Shown here piece after piece: positions 23,332-32,039 of a stretch of DNA of 32,567 nucleotides; the stretch's first letter is position 1; each line of letters starts with the position of its first letter. The stretch spans positions 1 to 32,567 of the forward strand of contig CALWZP010000024.1 in the NCBI GenBank assembly GCA_944386055.1, in the 5' to 3' direction. The DNA comes from an uncultured Oscillospiraceae bacterium. GTDB lineage: Bacteria > Bacillota > Clostridia > Oscillospirales > Oscillospiraceae. Under the pieces are notes generated by a model. The model did no database searches. It saw only the letters and a program-made list of their open reading frames with translations, and had not been told where the DNA came from. The position numbers and the translations under genes are program-made.

Positions 23332-24030
23332 TCAGCCGCCACTGGGCTTAGTGAAAGTAATCGTCAGAGTGCCCAAAGCGGAGCCGGTGCTGATCGCGCC
23401 CGGATTTCCTTCAAGCGTCAGAATAAATGTTCCAGTTGTGGGGGTTCCTGTATTTTCATAAGAAGTGCCTGGATTCAAAATCGCGGTGGCCAGGTTGATG
23501 ATCCCATCACTTTCGCTGCCGCTGTCACTGGAATCGGTGTCTGTGATTGTACCGGTAACACTGGTATTCGTCTGGCTATATCGGGCCGTCGCGACCACGC
23601 CAAGGTCAGAATAGTTTGTCACGGTGATGCTTTGGCCCTCCTCCTGCCAGCCGTTCGATCCTGAACCGCCCTCGGTGCTAACTACATATTTCTGCTGACT
23701 GGGATCCCAGGTATACACTGTATTGCTGCCGCTGCCATAGGTGTAGGTTAACTCAGTCTGACTAATGCCCACAGCATAGACATGGACCACAGAATGGCCA
23801 GTGGTGTTAACCGACCCCTTCACGGTCACGGTGCCAGTGGCGATGGTGGCTCCGTCAGCATAACTACCGTCCGCTCTATATCCATTTCCGCTTCCATTCG
23901 CAGTGTGGCCGCCCGTCTCATAGCTGACATTCGAACCGCTGTCACCCGGATAGCCCGCCGCGCTTGCCCCCACGGTCATCAGGCTCACCAGCATGGCGAG
24001 AGAGACGGCCGCGGCTAAAATTCTTTTCAT
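23332..24030 (-). CDS. Small secreted beta-rich protein
   Basis: A 232-residue exported protein. The signal peptide is MKRILAAAVSLAMLVSLMTVGASA with likely cleavage after residue 24-25. The mature chain is rich in Ser, Thr, Gly and Tyr, lacks cysteine and further membrane helices, and reads as repeated beta strands (ATGTVTVKGSVN, SITVTNYSDLGVVATARY, GTFILTLEGNPGA, LGTLTITFTKPSGG). This recalls subunits of Gram-positive surface fibres, but no named family or anchoring motif is present. ATG at 24030 was chosen because the signal peptide starts there; GGAG is 11 nt upstream. Its GC content is visibly lower than that of its neighbours. Confidence 0.85.
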   Translation of the reverse strand: MKRILAAAVSLAMLVSLMTVGASAAGYPGDSGSNVSYETGGHTANGSGNGYRADGSYADGATIATGTVTVKGSVNTTGHSVVHVYAVGISQTELTYTYGSGSNTVYTWDPSQQKYVVSTEGGSGSNGWQEEGQSITVTNYSDLGVVATARYSQTNTSVTGTITDTDSSDSGSESDGIINLATAILNPGTSYENTGTPTTGTFILTLEGNPGAISTGSALGTLTITFTKPSGG

Positions 24031-24091
24031 GATATGCCATTCTCCTTTCAAATTTCTGATTTATCATTAAACCGGCCCCTGCCTGCCGTGT

Positions 24092-27000
24092 TTAATCTTG
24101 CTTGCTCCGCCGGCCCCGCCGGCGGGGGTGCAGCGGCGGGAGCGCGGGGCCGCCCCTGCCCGCCGCGTCTGCCCTTCTCTGGCGGGTGACCCGGACGGTG
24201 ATGACGCCCACCGGCGCCGCCGTCTCCGGCAGCAGCCCCCGGGCGGTCCCCTCCATGGTGAGGGCGAAGGTGGCCGCTTCCCCGGACGCCAGGGTGCCGG
24301 TCAGGGTGCTCGTCCCCTCTGCTCCGTCCTCTACTGTCGGCTGGAAGCTGCCCTGCCCCGTCTGGGTGAGGGTGCTCAGGTCCAGCAGGCTGATATAGTC
24401 ATCCTCATAGTCCAGGGTGACGGTGACCGTCAGAGGTCCGGTCCCCTCCGGGGAGGTATTGGTGACGGTGATCGCCGTGCCCTCCCCCGTCCCATCGGGC
24501 CACACCGCTTCACAGGTCCAGCTGCCCTCATCGCCGTCCAGCCCCTCATACTCCAGCTTCTCGGGGTTCCAGATCAGGTCCGGGGGGGCGTAGGTGAGGG
24601 TAAGGCTCTCCGGCGCGGTGATGGCGGCGCTGTACTGCACGGTGTTGGGCACCCGGACGGTGAGGTCCACGCCCTCCGCCGAATCCGCTTTGCTCACCTG
24701 GGGCGGACTCTCATCTGTCACGATGGTCGGCGTTCCGTCCCCGTAGGGCAGGAAGAGCACCACCGCGCCGCTGAGGGGGGCGTACCCCGCCGGGGCCTCG
24801 GTCTCGGTGAGCTGGTACCAGCCCGCCGCCAGATTGGCGAACCGGGCCGTGCCGTTTTCATCGGTGGTCACCGTGCCCACGGGGGTGTCCTCCAGGATGT
24901 ACTGCCCGTACTGGTTCTTCTCCCGTTGGAAGTCATAGCCGCCGGTCTCGTTGGCCGTGACGGTCTGCCGGTAGCGGTAGAGGGTGAACCCCGCCCCCGC
25001 CAGGGGCGCGTCCGTGCCGCTGTCCACCTTCACCACCTCCACGGTGGTCACATCGGGGTCCCACACGGCGTAGAGGACGATGGGCGGGTCATCTTGGTCC
25101 GCCTGGTGGACCGTGCTGAAGTCATAGCGGTGGCGCTCAAACTCGGCAAGATCCACCGAACCGTCCCCGTCCGTATCCACAAAGGTGTTCCAGATGTTGC
25201 TGTCCGGCTCCACAGTCGTCCACCCCACAAAGGCATGCGCCCCCGCCGGGTCGCTGGGGTCGCTGGCGGGCTCCGGGACCCGCCCGTCGCCGGTGAGATG
25301 GGCCGCATAGCGGCCGGTCGCTTCGCCGGTGGTCTCATCCTTTTCCGGCCAGAAGGTGGTGCTTTCATCCGTCCAGGTGCCGCCCCGGAGGTGGAAGTAC
25401 ACCTCGATGGGCTGGTTTTCGGTGTAGGTCACCGTGACGGTGAGGTCCCGGGCGGGCATGGTGCCGCTGACCACGGCCTGGTCGGGGGTGTAGTTCTCGA
25501 TGTCCGGGGAGGGAACATGGTACGCCACGCCGAAGGGCAGCCGGGCGGTGTAACTCTCGTGGGCTTTCTCGCCGGGGTTCGTCTCGTCGTCCGCCGAATA
25601 GACATATTGGATGGTCAGGGTATAGGTGTTCTGGCTCCAGTGGGCGGTGAGGGTGTGGTCCCCCGCCGTGGCCACCACGGTCTCCTCCGTCACCTGGGTG
25701 CCGTCCAGGTACCAGCCCAGGAACTCGTAGCCCGCCCGGTACGCCGTGGGCAGGCCGCGATAGGTTTTGCTCTCCGGGTCGTAGCTGTAGGGGCTGTCAT
25801 AGAGCACCAGGCGGCTCTCCGTGGCGCAGGTGCCGCCGGCGGGGTCGAAGGTGACGGTGTACCGGTTGGGCGTGTAGGTCACATGGATGGTGAGGCCGTT
25901 TTGGGCGTCCGCCTCTGTGGCCGTGCCGGTGACGGTGGGTTTGTCCGCCGTATAGCCGGGCACCTCCGGGGATGTCACCTCGTATGTCTGTCCTGTGGTG
26001 ATGTCCTGGGTGTGGCGGTCTTCGATTTCCTCGCCCGCCTTATTCTGATAGAGGATGACCAGCTGTCCCACGATCTGCGTGTAGGTAAAGGTGATCTCCT
26101 TGCCGCCCACCGTGTCCATGGTCCCGGTGATGGCGCTCTGGTCCGGCACATAGCCGGGGATCTCGGGGGCGTTGACGGTGTATTCCCCACCGAAGTAGAC
26201 CTGCTGGGTGGTGGGGTCGCGAAGCGTCTGCCCGCCCTCATCCACATAGTGGATCGTGAGGGTGTACTGCTGAGGGACATAGGTGCCCACGAAGATCAGG
26301 TCCTGGGCGGGCATGGTCTCCATCTCTGTGATGTCAAAACTCCCGTCGTCGCCGTAGTAGGTCCAGATGAAGTCGTAGCCGGGATATTCCACCGGCTTAT
26401 GGGTCTTGCCGAAGGTGTCGGACAGGGCCGCGCCCTCGGTGTAGGTCTCCGGCTGCTCCATTTTCCCGGTCTCGTCGTCGGGGGAAGTCTGGTAGATGTA
26501 GGTGATGGTGTACTCCTCTTCCTCCTCCACCGCCGTGGCGGTGATGACGATGTTGCCGGTGACCTGATCGCCGGGGATGGACACCACGCCGGTGTTTGGA
26601 TCGTAGGTATATCGGGCGCCCGCCGCTCCTTCTACCGTGACCTTGATGTTCTCGGGCAGGTCATAGCCCTCCGCCGCTGAGAGGGTGACGGTGAAGTCCT
26701 CCCCCGGCTCGGCCAGGAAGCGGCCCTGACTGTCATCCGGGTCGGCCGCGTGGTCGTGGGACAGGTTCCCGCCCAGCTGATAGTCCACCTTGTACCTCAC
26801 ATAGATGGTGGCCGTTTCGGTAAGGGTCTGCCCGGTGACCGTGGGGCCCACCGTCGCCAGCCGGGGGTCGTCCTGCGGGTCCGCGGCGACCTCGATGGGG
26901 ACCTCGGTGGTCTCGCTGGGCTGGTATCCCGTCGTCACATCGTCGGGTCTGGTGATGTCCACATAGTCGTCCTGCCAGTCGAGAGGCGGCTCGGTGTAGT

Positions 27001-30000
27001 TGGTGTACAGCTGGCTGTGCTGGACGGCGGGGTCGCCGGGCACATAGTACCGGTAATCCTGCGGCGTCACGCTGAACCCCGCCTCCGCCAAATCGGGGAT
27101 CTCCACATTGGCGTAGTCGGCGGAGGGAACACGGGGGATGGTCACAGAGGCCGTCCCCGTGCCGTCCGGCGTGGACTGTGACAGCTTCATGCCGGACACA
27201 TTGCCCTGGGTGTCATAGCCCAAAATGGGCACATCGTTTCCGCCTAGGAAGCCCGCCCGAGGGGTAAGGGTGAGGTCGACGGTGAACTCCGCGGTAATAT
27301 CAGCGTCGATGCCGCTCTCCTCATCCCCCACAGGTGTGACGGTGGTGGCGATGGGGTCGATGTTGGTTACCGTGATATGAGCGGAGCTTCCATTGTCCGT
27401 GCAGACGGGGTCGTCCAGATAGCAGTTGTCCCCCTCGACGCCCACCAGCACAAAGTATTGGGACAGGTCCACATCCAGGGTATAGCCGGCGAGGCCGGCG
27501 GATTCGCCCTGGCCGTGCCCCTCGTCCAGCTGGAGCGGGGTGATGCGGACCGCGCCCGCGTTGGTCTGCGTGTCGGGGTTGCTGCCGTTTTCCAGGGCGG
27601 CGGTCAGCCTGCTCAGGCCCTCAGCGGAGAGGTAGGTGGTATCCACTGCGGTGTACATGGCGTCGCTGCGGTAGTTGGCACCGGCTGTGCCGCCATAACC
27701 CCCTGGATGGTCCAAAAGGTTTCCGTATTCACCGTTTTTGCCATTGTAATCGTCAGGAATATTCAGAAGCTCGGATGTAGGGGCCTCAGTAGCAGAGTAA
27801 CCATCTTGACCTTCAGCTCCAAGACCTCCGCCACCTCCGCCGCCTCCACCGGCAATCATCTGATATGTGCTATTGACCTGTGCAGAAGTGTACCAACCGT
27901 ATTTTCCGCGCCGATCTGTGTTTATTACTCCATATTCTCCATCTTCGCCATTCGCGCCAACTAAGCCGGTTACTATATTTCCCGTCTCTAAGTGGCAATA
28001 GCCCCAGACATATCCGCCGGCCCCACCTTTACCGCCATCATAAACCGATGTGCCGCCGCCATCTCCGCCATCGCCGCCCCAGATCTGGATCAGATACCAG
28101 CCGTCGGCCTGGACGGAATATTCATAGTTGCCGTTGCCGCCCTGTTGGCTGAGGATGCGGTACATGGCCTGGAACGACGGGGCGGACAGACCGGTGGAGG
28201 CCGTGACCTTAAGGGACAGGGTATAGGTCCCGTCGCCGTTGTAGGTCAGCGTCTTGTCATATTCCATGTCATTGCCGTTAAGCTCATGGTTCAGCAGGGC
28301 GATGACGGCGATGCCGGTGTATTCGGTGATTTCCACCGGGTCACCCACGGCAGCCGCCGGTTCGCGCTCCTCCGGCGTCACCGTGAAGCCCACCAGAAAT
28401 TGTGTGGACGCGTATACGGTGACCTCTCCCGTCAGCTCTTCCGTCCCGTCAGGATAATTTCTGACCACATAGGGGCCAATGGATTCGATGAAGTCATACT
28501 CCCAGTGAGCGGACAGCTCGTCCCGCACCCCGGCGTAGTCGTCGGTGTACAGCTCGGCCACATTTCTCGTCACGCCGCCCTCACCGATATAGGATACGAG
28601 ATGGCTCTCCGGCCGCACCGTGAAGTTCAGCGGCACATTCACTTCGCCGCAGGCTTCCTCCACGGGAATCGTCGCCGACAGGTCCTCCCCGCCGTCCCCC
28701 GGCGTGGCGCAGACGATCCCATCTCCGGTGAACAGGGGCACCCCGTTGCCGCCGGCAAAGCCGTCCCTGGGCCGCAGGGTCAGGGTGACGGTGATCTCGC
28801 TGCCCGTCTCCCCCCCGGTGAGAGACGCGCCGGAGACGGTGAAGGAGCGGTCCCCGCCGATGCTGGCGGTCCCGGCATTGCTGCTGACTTCCTCGATGTC
28901 AAAGTACTGGCTGACAGTGCCTGTAAAGTCAAATTCCCTGTCCTGGTCGCCCTCCGCGCCCAGATAGGTGATGTGCACCGCGCCGCCGGTGGAGCTGTCG
29001 TGCGTCCCCTGGCGGGAGACGCGCTCTTCGTCCGTCAGGCTGTAGCGCACATTGGCTGCCACAAAGGAGGAGCCGCCGCCCCCGCCGCCCACATTGGTGG
29101 GGACGATGAGGCTGGTCATGATGCCGCCCGAGCCGCCGCAGAAGCCCGCGCCGCCCGAGCCGCCCCGGATGTTGCCCGCGCCGCCCGAGCCGCCGGGTGT
29201 GTTGGGGTTGTTGGTCCCCGCCCAGTCGTTGGGGGTCTCCACATCCACGGCGGACAGGACGGTGGACACCACCTCGCCGGGGACATTGCTGCCGCCCCGG
29301 CCCGCGTAGCCGGTGGAGGTGCCGCTGGAGCTGCCGTTGCTCCCCGCGAAGACGGTGCCCGGCACGGCGTAGCCTGAGCCTGTGAGGGGGATGGCCGCGC
29401 TGTCCTCCAACGATCCGCCCGCGCCGCCGTCCGCGGTGCCGGCCTGGCTGCCGAAGAGGTAGAAGCCGTCCCCCGCGCCGCCGCCCCCGCCGCCGCCGGC
29501 GATGAGGATGTAGTTGTTCAGGCGCTGGGTCTCGGTGAGGGCGCTCCCCTCGGCATACTCGCCCGCGTCGAAGAGATAGACCGCGGAGTAGCCCCCGCCG
29601 CCGCCCACGGTATAGCTGCCCCAGTCGCCGTGGCTGCCGCCGTCGTTGGCGCCGCCGCCGGCGGAGGTGCCGGTGGTCTGGCTGCCGTTGCCGCCCAGGG
29701 TGTAATAGAGGGTCTGCCCGGCCTCCAGGTGGACCACGCCGTAGACATAGCCCGCCTCACCGCCGGCGCCGCCTGCGCCGTAGCTGCTGGCCCCGCCGGA
29801 CGCGCCGCTGCCGCCCCACAGCTCCAGCAGGTAGTCGCCGCTCTGGGCGGCGGTGAAGGAGCCGGTCTGGGCGACCTGGGAATTCACATTGATGTCGCTG
29901 CCGCTGAGCTGGGCGGTGACGGACAGGGTCCAGGTGTAGGTCCCGTCCCCGTTGTCCGTCAGGGTCTGGCTCTGCTCCAGCCGGCGCTCTCCCAGGTCGA

Positions 30001-30205
30001 AATAGCCTTCGCTCTCCGCAGAGGAGGCCCGGGAGGCGGGCTCCGCCGCCGCGGGGTACACGGGCAGCAGGGAGAACACCAGAACGGCGCTCATGACCAG
30101 GGCGCAGGCCCGCCGCCACAGGTGGGCGGGCCGGGGCCGGGGCAGCAGCCGTTTGGGCGCGCCGGGGCGCCGCAGCAGTCGGCGGGGACGGTATTTCTCT
30201 CTCAT
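24092..30205 (-). CDS. Giant secreted glycine-rich multidomain surface protein
   Basis: A 2,037-residue exported protein. The n-region is long and Arg-rich, with a signal helix near residues 34-53 (ALVMSAVLVFSLLPVYPAAA). A first Gly-rich domain of the receptor-kinase/GRP type spans about 95-400 (LELWGGSGASGGASS and GGGGGGGAGDG). A second spans about 698-850 (YLIQIWGGDGGDGGG). Repeats of MucBP type follow about 1230-1450 (TIHYVDEGGQ, VILYQNKAG), then a Listeria-Bacteroides repeat (about 1450-1525, TFDPAGGTC to FLGWYLDGT), an EF-hand-like loop DTDGDGSVDLAE, and a Cna-B domain (about 1718-1820, VEVVKVDSGTDAPLAGAGFTLY to YQLTETEAPAGY). No LPXTG anchor or C-terminal membrane helix is seen. ATG at 30205 has GAGGAGG 8 nt upstream. 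It is probably an adhesin or matrix protein. Confidence 0.9.
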   Translation of the reverse strand: MREKYRPRRLLRRPGAPKRLLPRPRPAHLWRRACALVMSAVLVFSLLPVYPAAAEPASRASSAESEGYFDLGERRLEQSQTLTDNGDGTYTWTLSVTAQLSGSDINVNSQVAQTGSFTAAQSGDYLLELWGGSGASGGASSYGAGGAGGEAGYVYGVVHLEAGQTLYYTLGGNGSQTTGTSAGGGANDGGSHGDWGSYTVGGGGGYSAVYLFDAGEYAEGSALTETQRLNNYILIAGGGGGGGAGDGFYLFGSQAGTADGGAGGSLEDSAAIPLTGSGYAVPGTVFAGSNGSSSGTSTGYAGRGGSNVPGEVVSTVLSAVDVETPNDWAGTNNPNTPGGSGGAGNIRGGSGGAGFCGGSGGIMTSLIVPTNVGGGGGGSSFVAANVRYSLTDEERVSRQGTHDSSTGGAVHITYLGAEGDQDREFDFTGTVSQYFDIEEVSSNAGTASIGGDRSFTVSGASLTGGETGSEITVTLTLRPRDGFAGGNGVPLFTGDGIVCATPGDGGEDLSATIPVEEACGEVNVPLNFTVRPESHLVSYIGEGGVTRNVAELYTDDYAGVRDELSAHWEYDFIESIGPYVVRNYPDGTEELTGEVTVYASTQFLVGFTVTPEEREPAAAVGDPVEITEYTGIAVIALLNHELNGNDMEYDKTLTYNGDGTYTLSLKVTASTGLSAPSFQAMYRILSQQGGNGNYEYSVQADGWYLIQIWGGDGGDGGGTSVYDGGKGGAGGYVWGYCHLETGNIVTGLVGANGEDGEYGVINTDRRGKYGWYTSAQVNSTYQMIAGGGGGGGGGLGAEGQDGYSATEAPTSELLNIPDDYNGKNGEYGNLLDHPGGYGGTAGANYRSDAMYTAVDTTYLSAEGLSRLTAALENGSNPDTQTNAGAVRITPLQLDEGHGQGESAGLAGYTLDVDLSQYFVLVGVEGDNCYLDDPVCTDNGSSAHITVTNIDPIATTVTPVGDEESGIDADITAEFTVDLTLTPRAGFLGGNDVPILGYDTQGNVSGMKLSQSTPDGTGTASVTIPRVPSADYANVEIPDLAEAGFSVTPQDYRYYVPGDPAVQHSQLYTNYTEPPLDWQDDYVDITRPDDVTTGYQPSETTEVPIEVAADPQDDPRLATVGPTVTGQTLTETATIYVRYKVDYQLGGNLSHDHAADPDDSQGRFLAEPGEDFTVTLSAAEGYDLPENIKVTVEGAAGARYTYDPNTGVVSIPGDQVTGNIVITATAVEEEEEYTITYIYQTSPDDETGKMEQPETYTEGAALSDTFGKTHKPVEYPGYDFIWTYYGDDGSFDITEMETMPAQDLIFVGTYVPQQYTLTIHYVDEGGQTLRDPTTQQVYFGGEYTVNAPEIPGYVPDQSAITGTMDTVGGKEITFTYTQIVGQLVILYQNKAGEEIEDRHTQDITTGQTYEVTSPEVPGYTADKPTVTGTATEADAQNGLTIHVTYTPNRYTVTFDPAGGTCATESRLVLYDSPYSYDPESKTYRGLPTAYRAGYEFLGWYLDGTQVTEETVVATAGDHTLTAHWSQNTYTLTIQYVYSADDETNPGEKAHESYTARLPFGVAYHVPSPDIENYTPDQAVVSGTMPARDLTVTVTYTENQPIEVYFHLRGGTWTDESTTFWPEKDETTGEATGRYAAHLTGDGRVPEPASDPSDPAGAHAFVGWTTVEPDSNIWNTFVDTDGDGSVDLAEFERHRYDFSTVHQADQDDPPIVLYAVWDPDVTTVEVVKVDSGTDAPLAGAGFTLYRYRQTVTANETGGYDFQREKNQYGQYILEDTPVGTVTTDENGTARFANLAAGWYQLTETEAPAGYAPLSGAVVLFLPYGDGTPTIVTDESPPQVSKADSAEGVDLTVRVPNTVQYSAAITAPESLTLTYAPPDLIWNPEKLEYEGLDGDEGSWTCEAVWPDGTGEGTAITVTNTSPEGTGPLTVTVTLDYEDDYISLLDLSTLTQTGQGSFQPTVEDGAEGTSTLTGTLASGEAATFALTMEGTARGLLPETAAPVGVITVRVTRQRRADAAGRGGPALPPLHPRRRGRRSKQD

Positions 30206-30241
30206 GCGCGGCACCTCCTCTCTCTTTCGGTGCGCGGGCGG

Positions 30242-31678
30242 TCAGCTCACCGTGACATCCAGGGGGATAACGGTGTTCACCGCCGATTTTTCATTGGTCT
30301 CCACATCATAGAACTCCAGCAAAACGGACAGTTCGTACTCCCCGGCGGGCAGCCGGCTGCCGTCGGGCAGCGCCCCCAGGGTGATCACATCCACCCCATA
30401 GCCCGGGGCGATCAGCCCGGACTGGTACAGCGTCACATACTCCTCCCCGCCCTGATAGCCGATGCGGGCCATGTCCTCCGCCGTCAGGCGCACAGTGGCC
30501 ACGAAGCCCCGGGTGCTCCAGGTGGGGCAGCGCAGCCCCGCGCTGCCGGCGTAGTTCTCGGTACTCACCCACATCTCCGCGTTCATGATGAAGCTGGCGC
30601 TGGTGTCGGTGGTCTCCTCCGCCGGCGGCGGGGTGATGATCTCCTCGTCGTCCGGCTGGATGGGCACGGCGTTGGGGTCCAGGATCACCGGGGCAAAGAC
30701 CTCCTGCGCCTCTGCCTGCGCCGTCACCGCGAAATAGATGGGCAGCGGAAAGCACAGCAGCAACAGCAGCAGCGCCGACGCCTGCCAGGGGAGGGGGATG
30801 GCCGCCTTCAGCACGCCGAAGGCGGCGCACCGGGCCACCAGGCCGCTGTTCTGGGCCACCAGGCCCCCTGCGTACCGGGAGAGGTCGGCGTGAGAGACAG
30901 CGGTGCAGTTGACGATCTTCCCCTGGTTCATGGCACACAGCGGGGCCGCACAGTTTCCCTTTCCCAGCAGCACACAGTCCACATGGACGCTGCACACTGT
31001 TCCCGGCTCCCCCACGCAGCCAAACAGCCCGGCGAAGGGATATTTCCGGGCGGAGACGGTGAAGTTCCTGATCCAGTGGCCGCCGCCGTCGAACCGGCCC
31101 TGGAACGCCGCCTCCTGATCCAGGCCGACGGGGGCCCAGCTCCGCCCGCCCAGGTCGATGTCCGCAGTGAGGCGGTACAGGGTGCCAGGATGTGCCTCGC
31201 CGCTGTTCACCTCCCGGGCAAAGGCGAGCAGTGCCTTGGCGTCGCCGATCTCCACCACCCGGTCGTGCTCCTCCTCTTCCGGGCGCACATCGTACAGGCC
31301 CATGCCGTCCGCGCCCGTCTCGCTGTCAAAATACCAGGTTCCCTGAAGGTCCCAGTCCTGGAGCCGCTGGCGGCGGATCTCCCCCGCGGTGAGAGACAGG
31401 TCCCGATCCGGCCAGTCCGAGGCGTCCAGCCCGTCCCTCCGCTGCCAGAAGCAGTGCTCCACCGTGCCGTCCTGCCGGGCGACGAAGCCGCCCCGCTTGC
31501 CTTTGCCCAGCACCTGCCCGCGGGAAAAACAGCGGAGCAGCTCCCCACGGTTCTCCCCGCAGAAGCCGCCGACGAGCGTGCTGCCATTCCCCCGCAGCTT
31601 CACCTGGCAATAGCAGTCCACGATCCGACCGGTATTCAGAGCGGAAAACCCGCCCAGCCTGTGTGTCTGATGTGCCAT
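30242..31678 (-). CDS. GLUG-repeat protein with mid-protein membrane anchor
   Basis: A 478-residue protein with no N-terminal signal peptide. Residues 8-80 and about 165-290 carry GLUG-type beta-helix repeats (GGFSALNTGRIVDCYC, GGFCGENRGELLRCFS, FQGRFDGGGHWIRNF, GGLVAQNSGLVARC). A membrane helix spans about 299-319 (ASALLLLLLCFPLPIYFAVTA). After a proline/acidic linker, residues 362-478 form a beta-rich domain resembling that of the small membrane protein in this cluster. The predicted topology places the GLUG part in the cytoplasm and the C-terminal domain outside. ATG at 31678 has AAAGGAG 8 nt upstream. It lies 36 bp before the giant gene. Function unknown. Confidence 0.85.
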   Translation of the reverse strand: MAHQTHRLGGFSALNTGRIVDCYCQVKLRGNGSTLVGGFCGENRGELLRCFSRGQVLGKGKRGGFVARQDGTVEHCFWQRRDGLDASDWPDRDLSLTAGEIRRQRLQDWDLQGTWYFDSETGADGMGLYDVRPEEEEHDRVVEIGDAKALLAFAREVNSGEAHPGTLYRLTADIDLGGRSWAPVGLDQEAAFQGRFDGGGHWIRNFTVSARKYPFAGLFGCVGEPGTVCSVHVDCVLLGKGNCAAPLCAMNQGKIVNCTAVSHADLSRYAGGLVAQNSGLVARCAAFGVLKAAIPLPWQASALLLLLLCFPLPIYFAVTAQAEAQEVFAPVILDPNAVPIQPDDEEIITPPPAEETTDTSASFIMNAEMWVSTENYAGSAGLRCPTWSTRGFVATVRLTAEDMARIGYQGGEEYVTLYQSGLIAPGYGVDVITLGALPDGSRLPAGEYELSVLLEFYDVETNEKSAVNTVIPLDVTVS

Positions 31679-31762
31679 ATTCCCTGCTCCTTTGCGGTAA
31701 ACTCATCCCGGCCGCGGTCCTTCGCCCCTCCACGCAGCGTGGATCGGTCTTCAGGTCCCCTC

Positions 31763-31825
31763 AGGGAAGGGAATCTTTTGATTCCCTTCCCTTTCTTTGT
31801 CCCCCCGCCATATAGGGGGGACAAA
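31763..31825 (-). promoter_or_regulatory. Two perfect hairpins in the leader of the surface cluster
   Basis: AGGGAAGGGAATC-TTTT-GATTCCCTTCCCT (31763-31792, 13 bp) and TTTGTCCCCCC-GCCATATA-GGGGGGACAAA (31796-31825, 11 bp) lie in the predicted 195-nt 5' leader. Neither is followed by a U-run on the minus strand, so they are not plain terminators. They could be RNA-stability elements, protein-binding sites or a mobile palindromic repeat. Confidence 0.6.
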
Positions 31826-31879
31826 CCGGAAGCCGCTGCTCTTTCTCTCATTATCAGTAAAGAGTTATCATTACTTTTT

Positions 31880-31908
31880 ATTTTATCATAATGTCTTCCA
31901 TTTTACAA
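31880..31908 (-). promoter_or_regulatory. Candidate promoter of the surface cluster
   Basis: On the minus strand TTGTAA (31903-31908) and TAAAAT (31880-31885) are 17 bp apart in AT-rich DNA. Matches are 4/6 and 5/6. The start point would lie near 31,873, about 195 nt before the GLUG gene. Confidence 0.5.
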
Positions 31909-32039
31909 CCATTTTTTCCTGCAATTGAAGCTAAAATCTACTTTTTGGGCATCCTCCCGCTTTTTTGCGTCGGAGCAATTCTCCTTTCCGCCTTCTGTTT
32001 TCATTGGTCTTGCATACATTATAACACAATTTCATGATT

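Noticed and set aside
24170..24190. LPETA string as sortase signal of the giant protein
   Set aside because: Position approximate; no hydrophobic helix follows and the tail is Arg-rich, so a sorting signal is unlikely.
24098..26680. 860-codon open frame on the plus strand opposite the giant gene
   Set aside because: It mirrors the GC-rich coding of the minus-strand gene, has no ribosome binding site or recognisable domain, and the minus frame has clear Cna-B and MucBP-like domains.
29630..31891. 753-codon plus-strand frame opposite the GLUG gene
   Set aside because: Antisense shadow; crosses gene borders and the hairpins in the leader.
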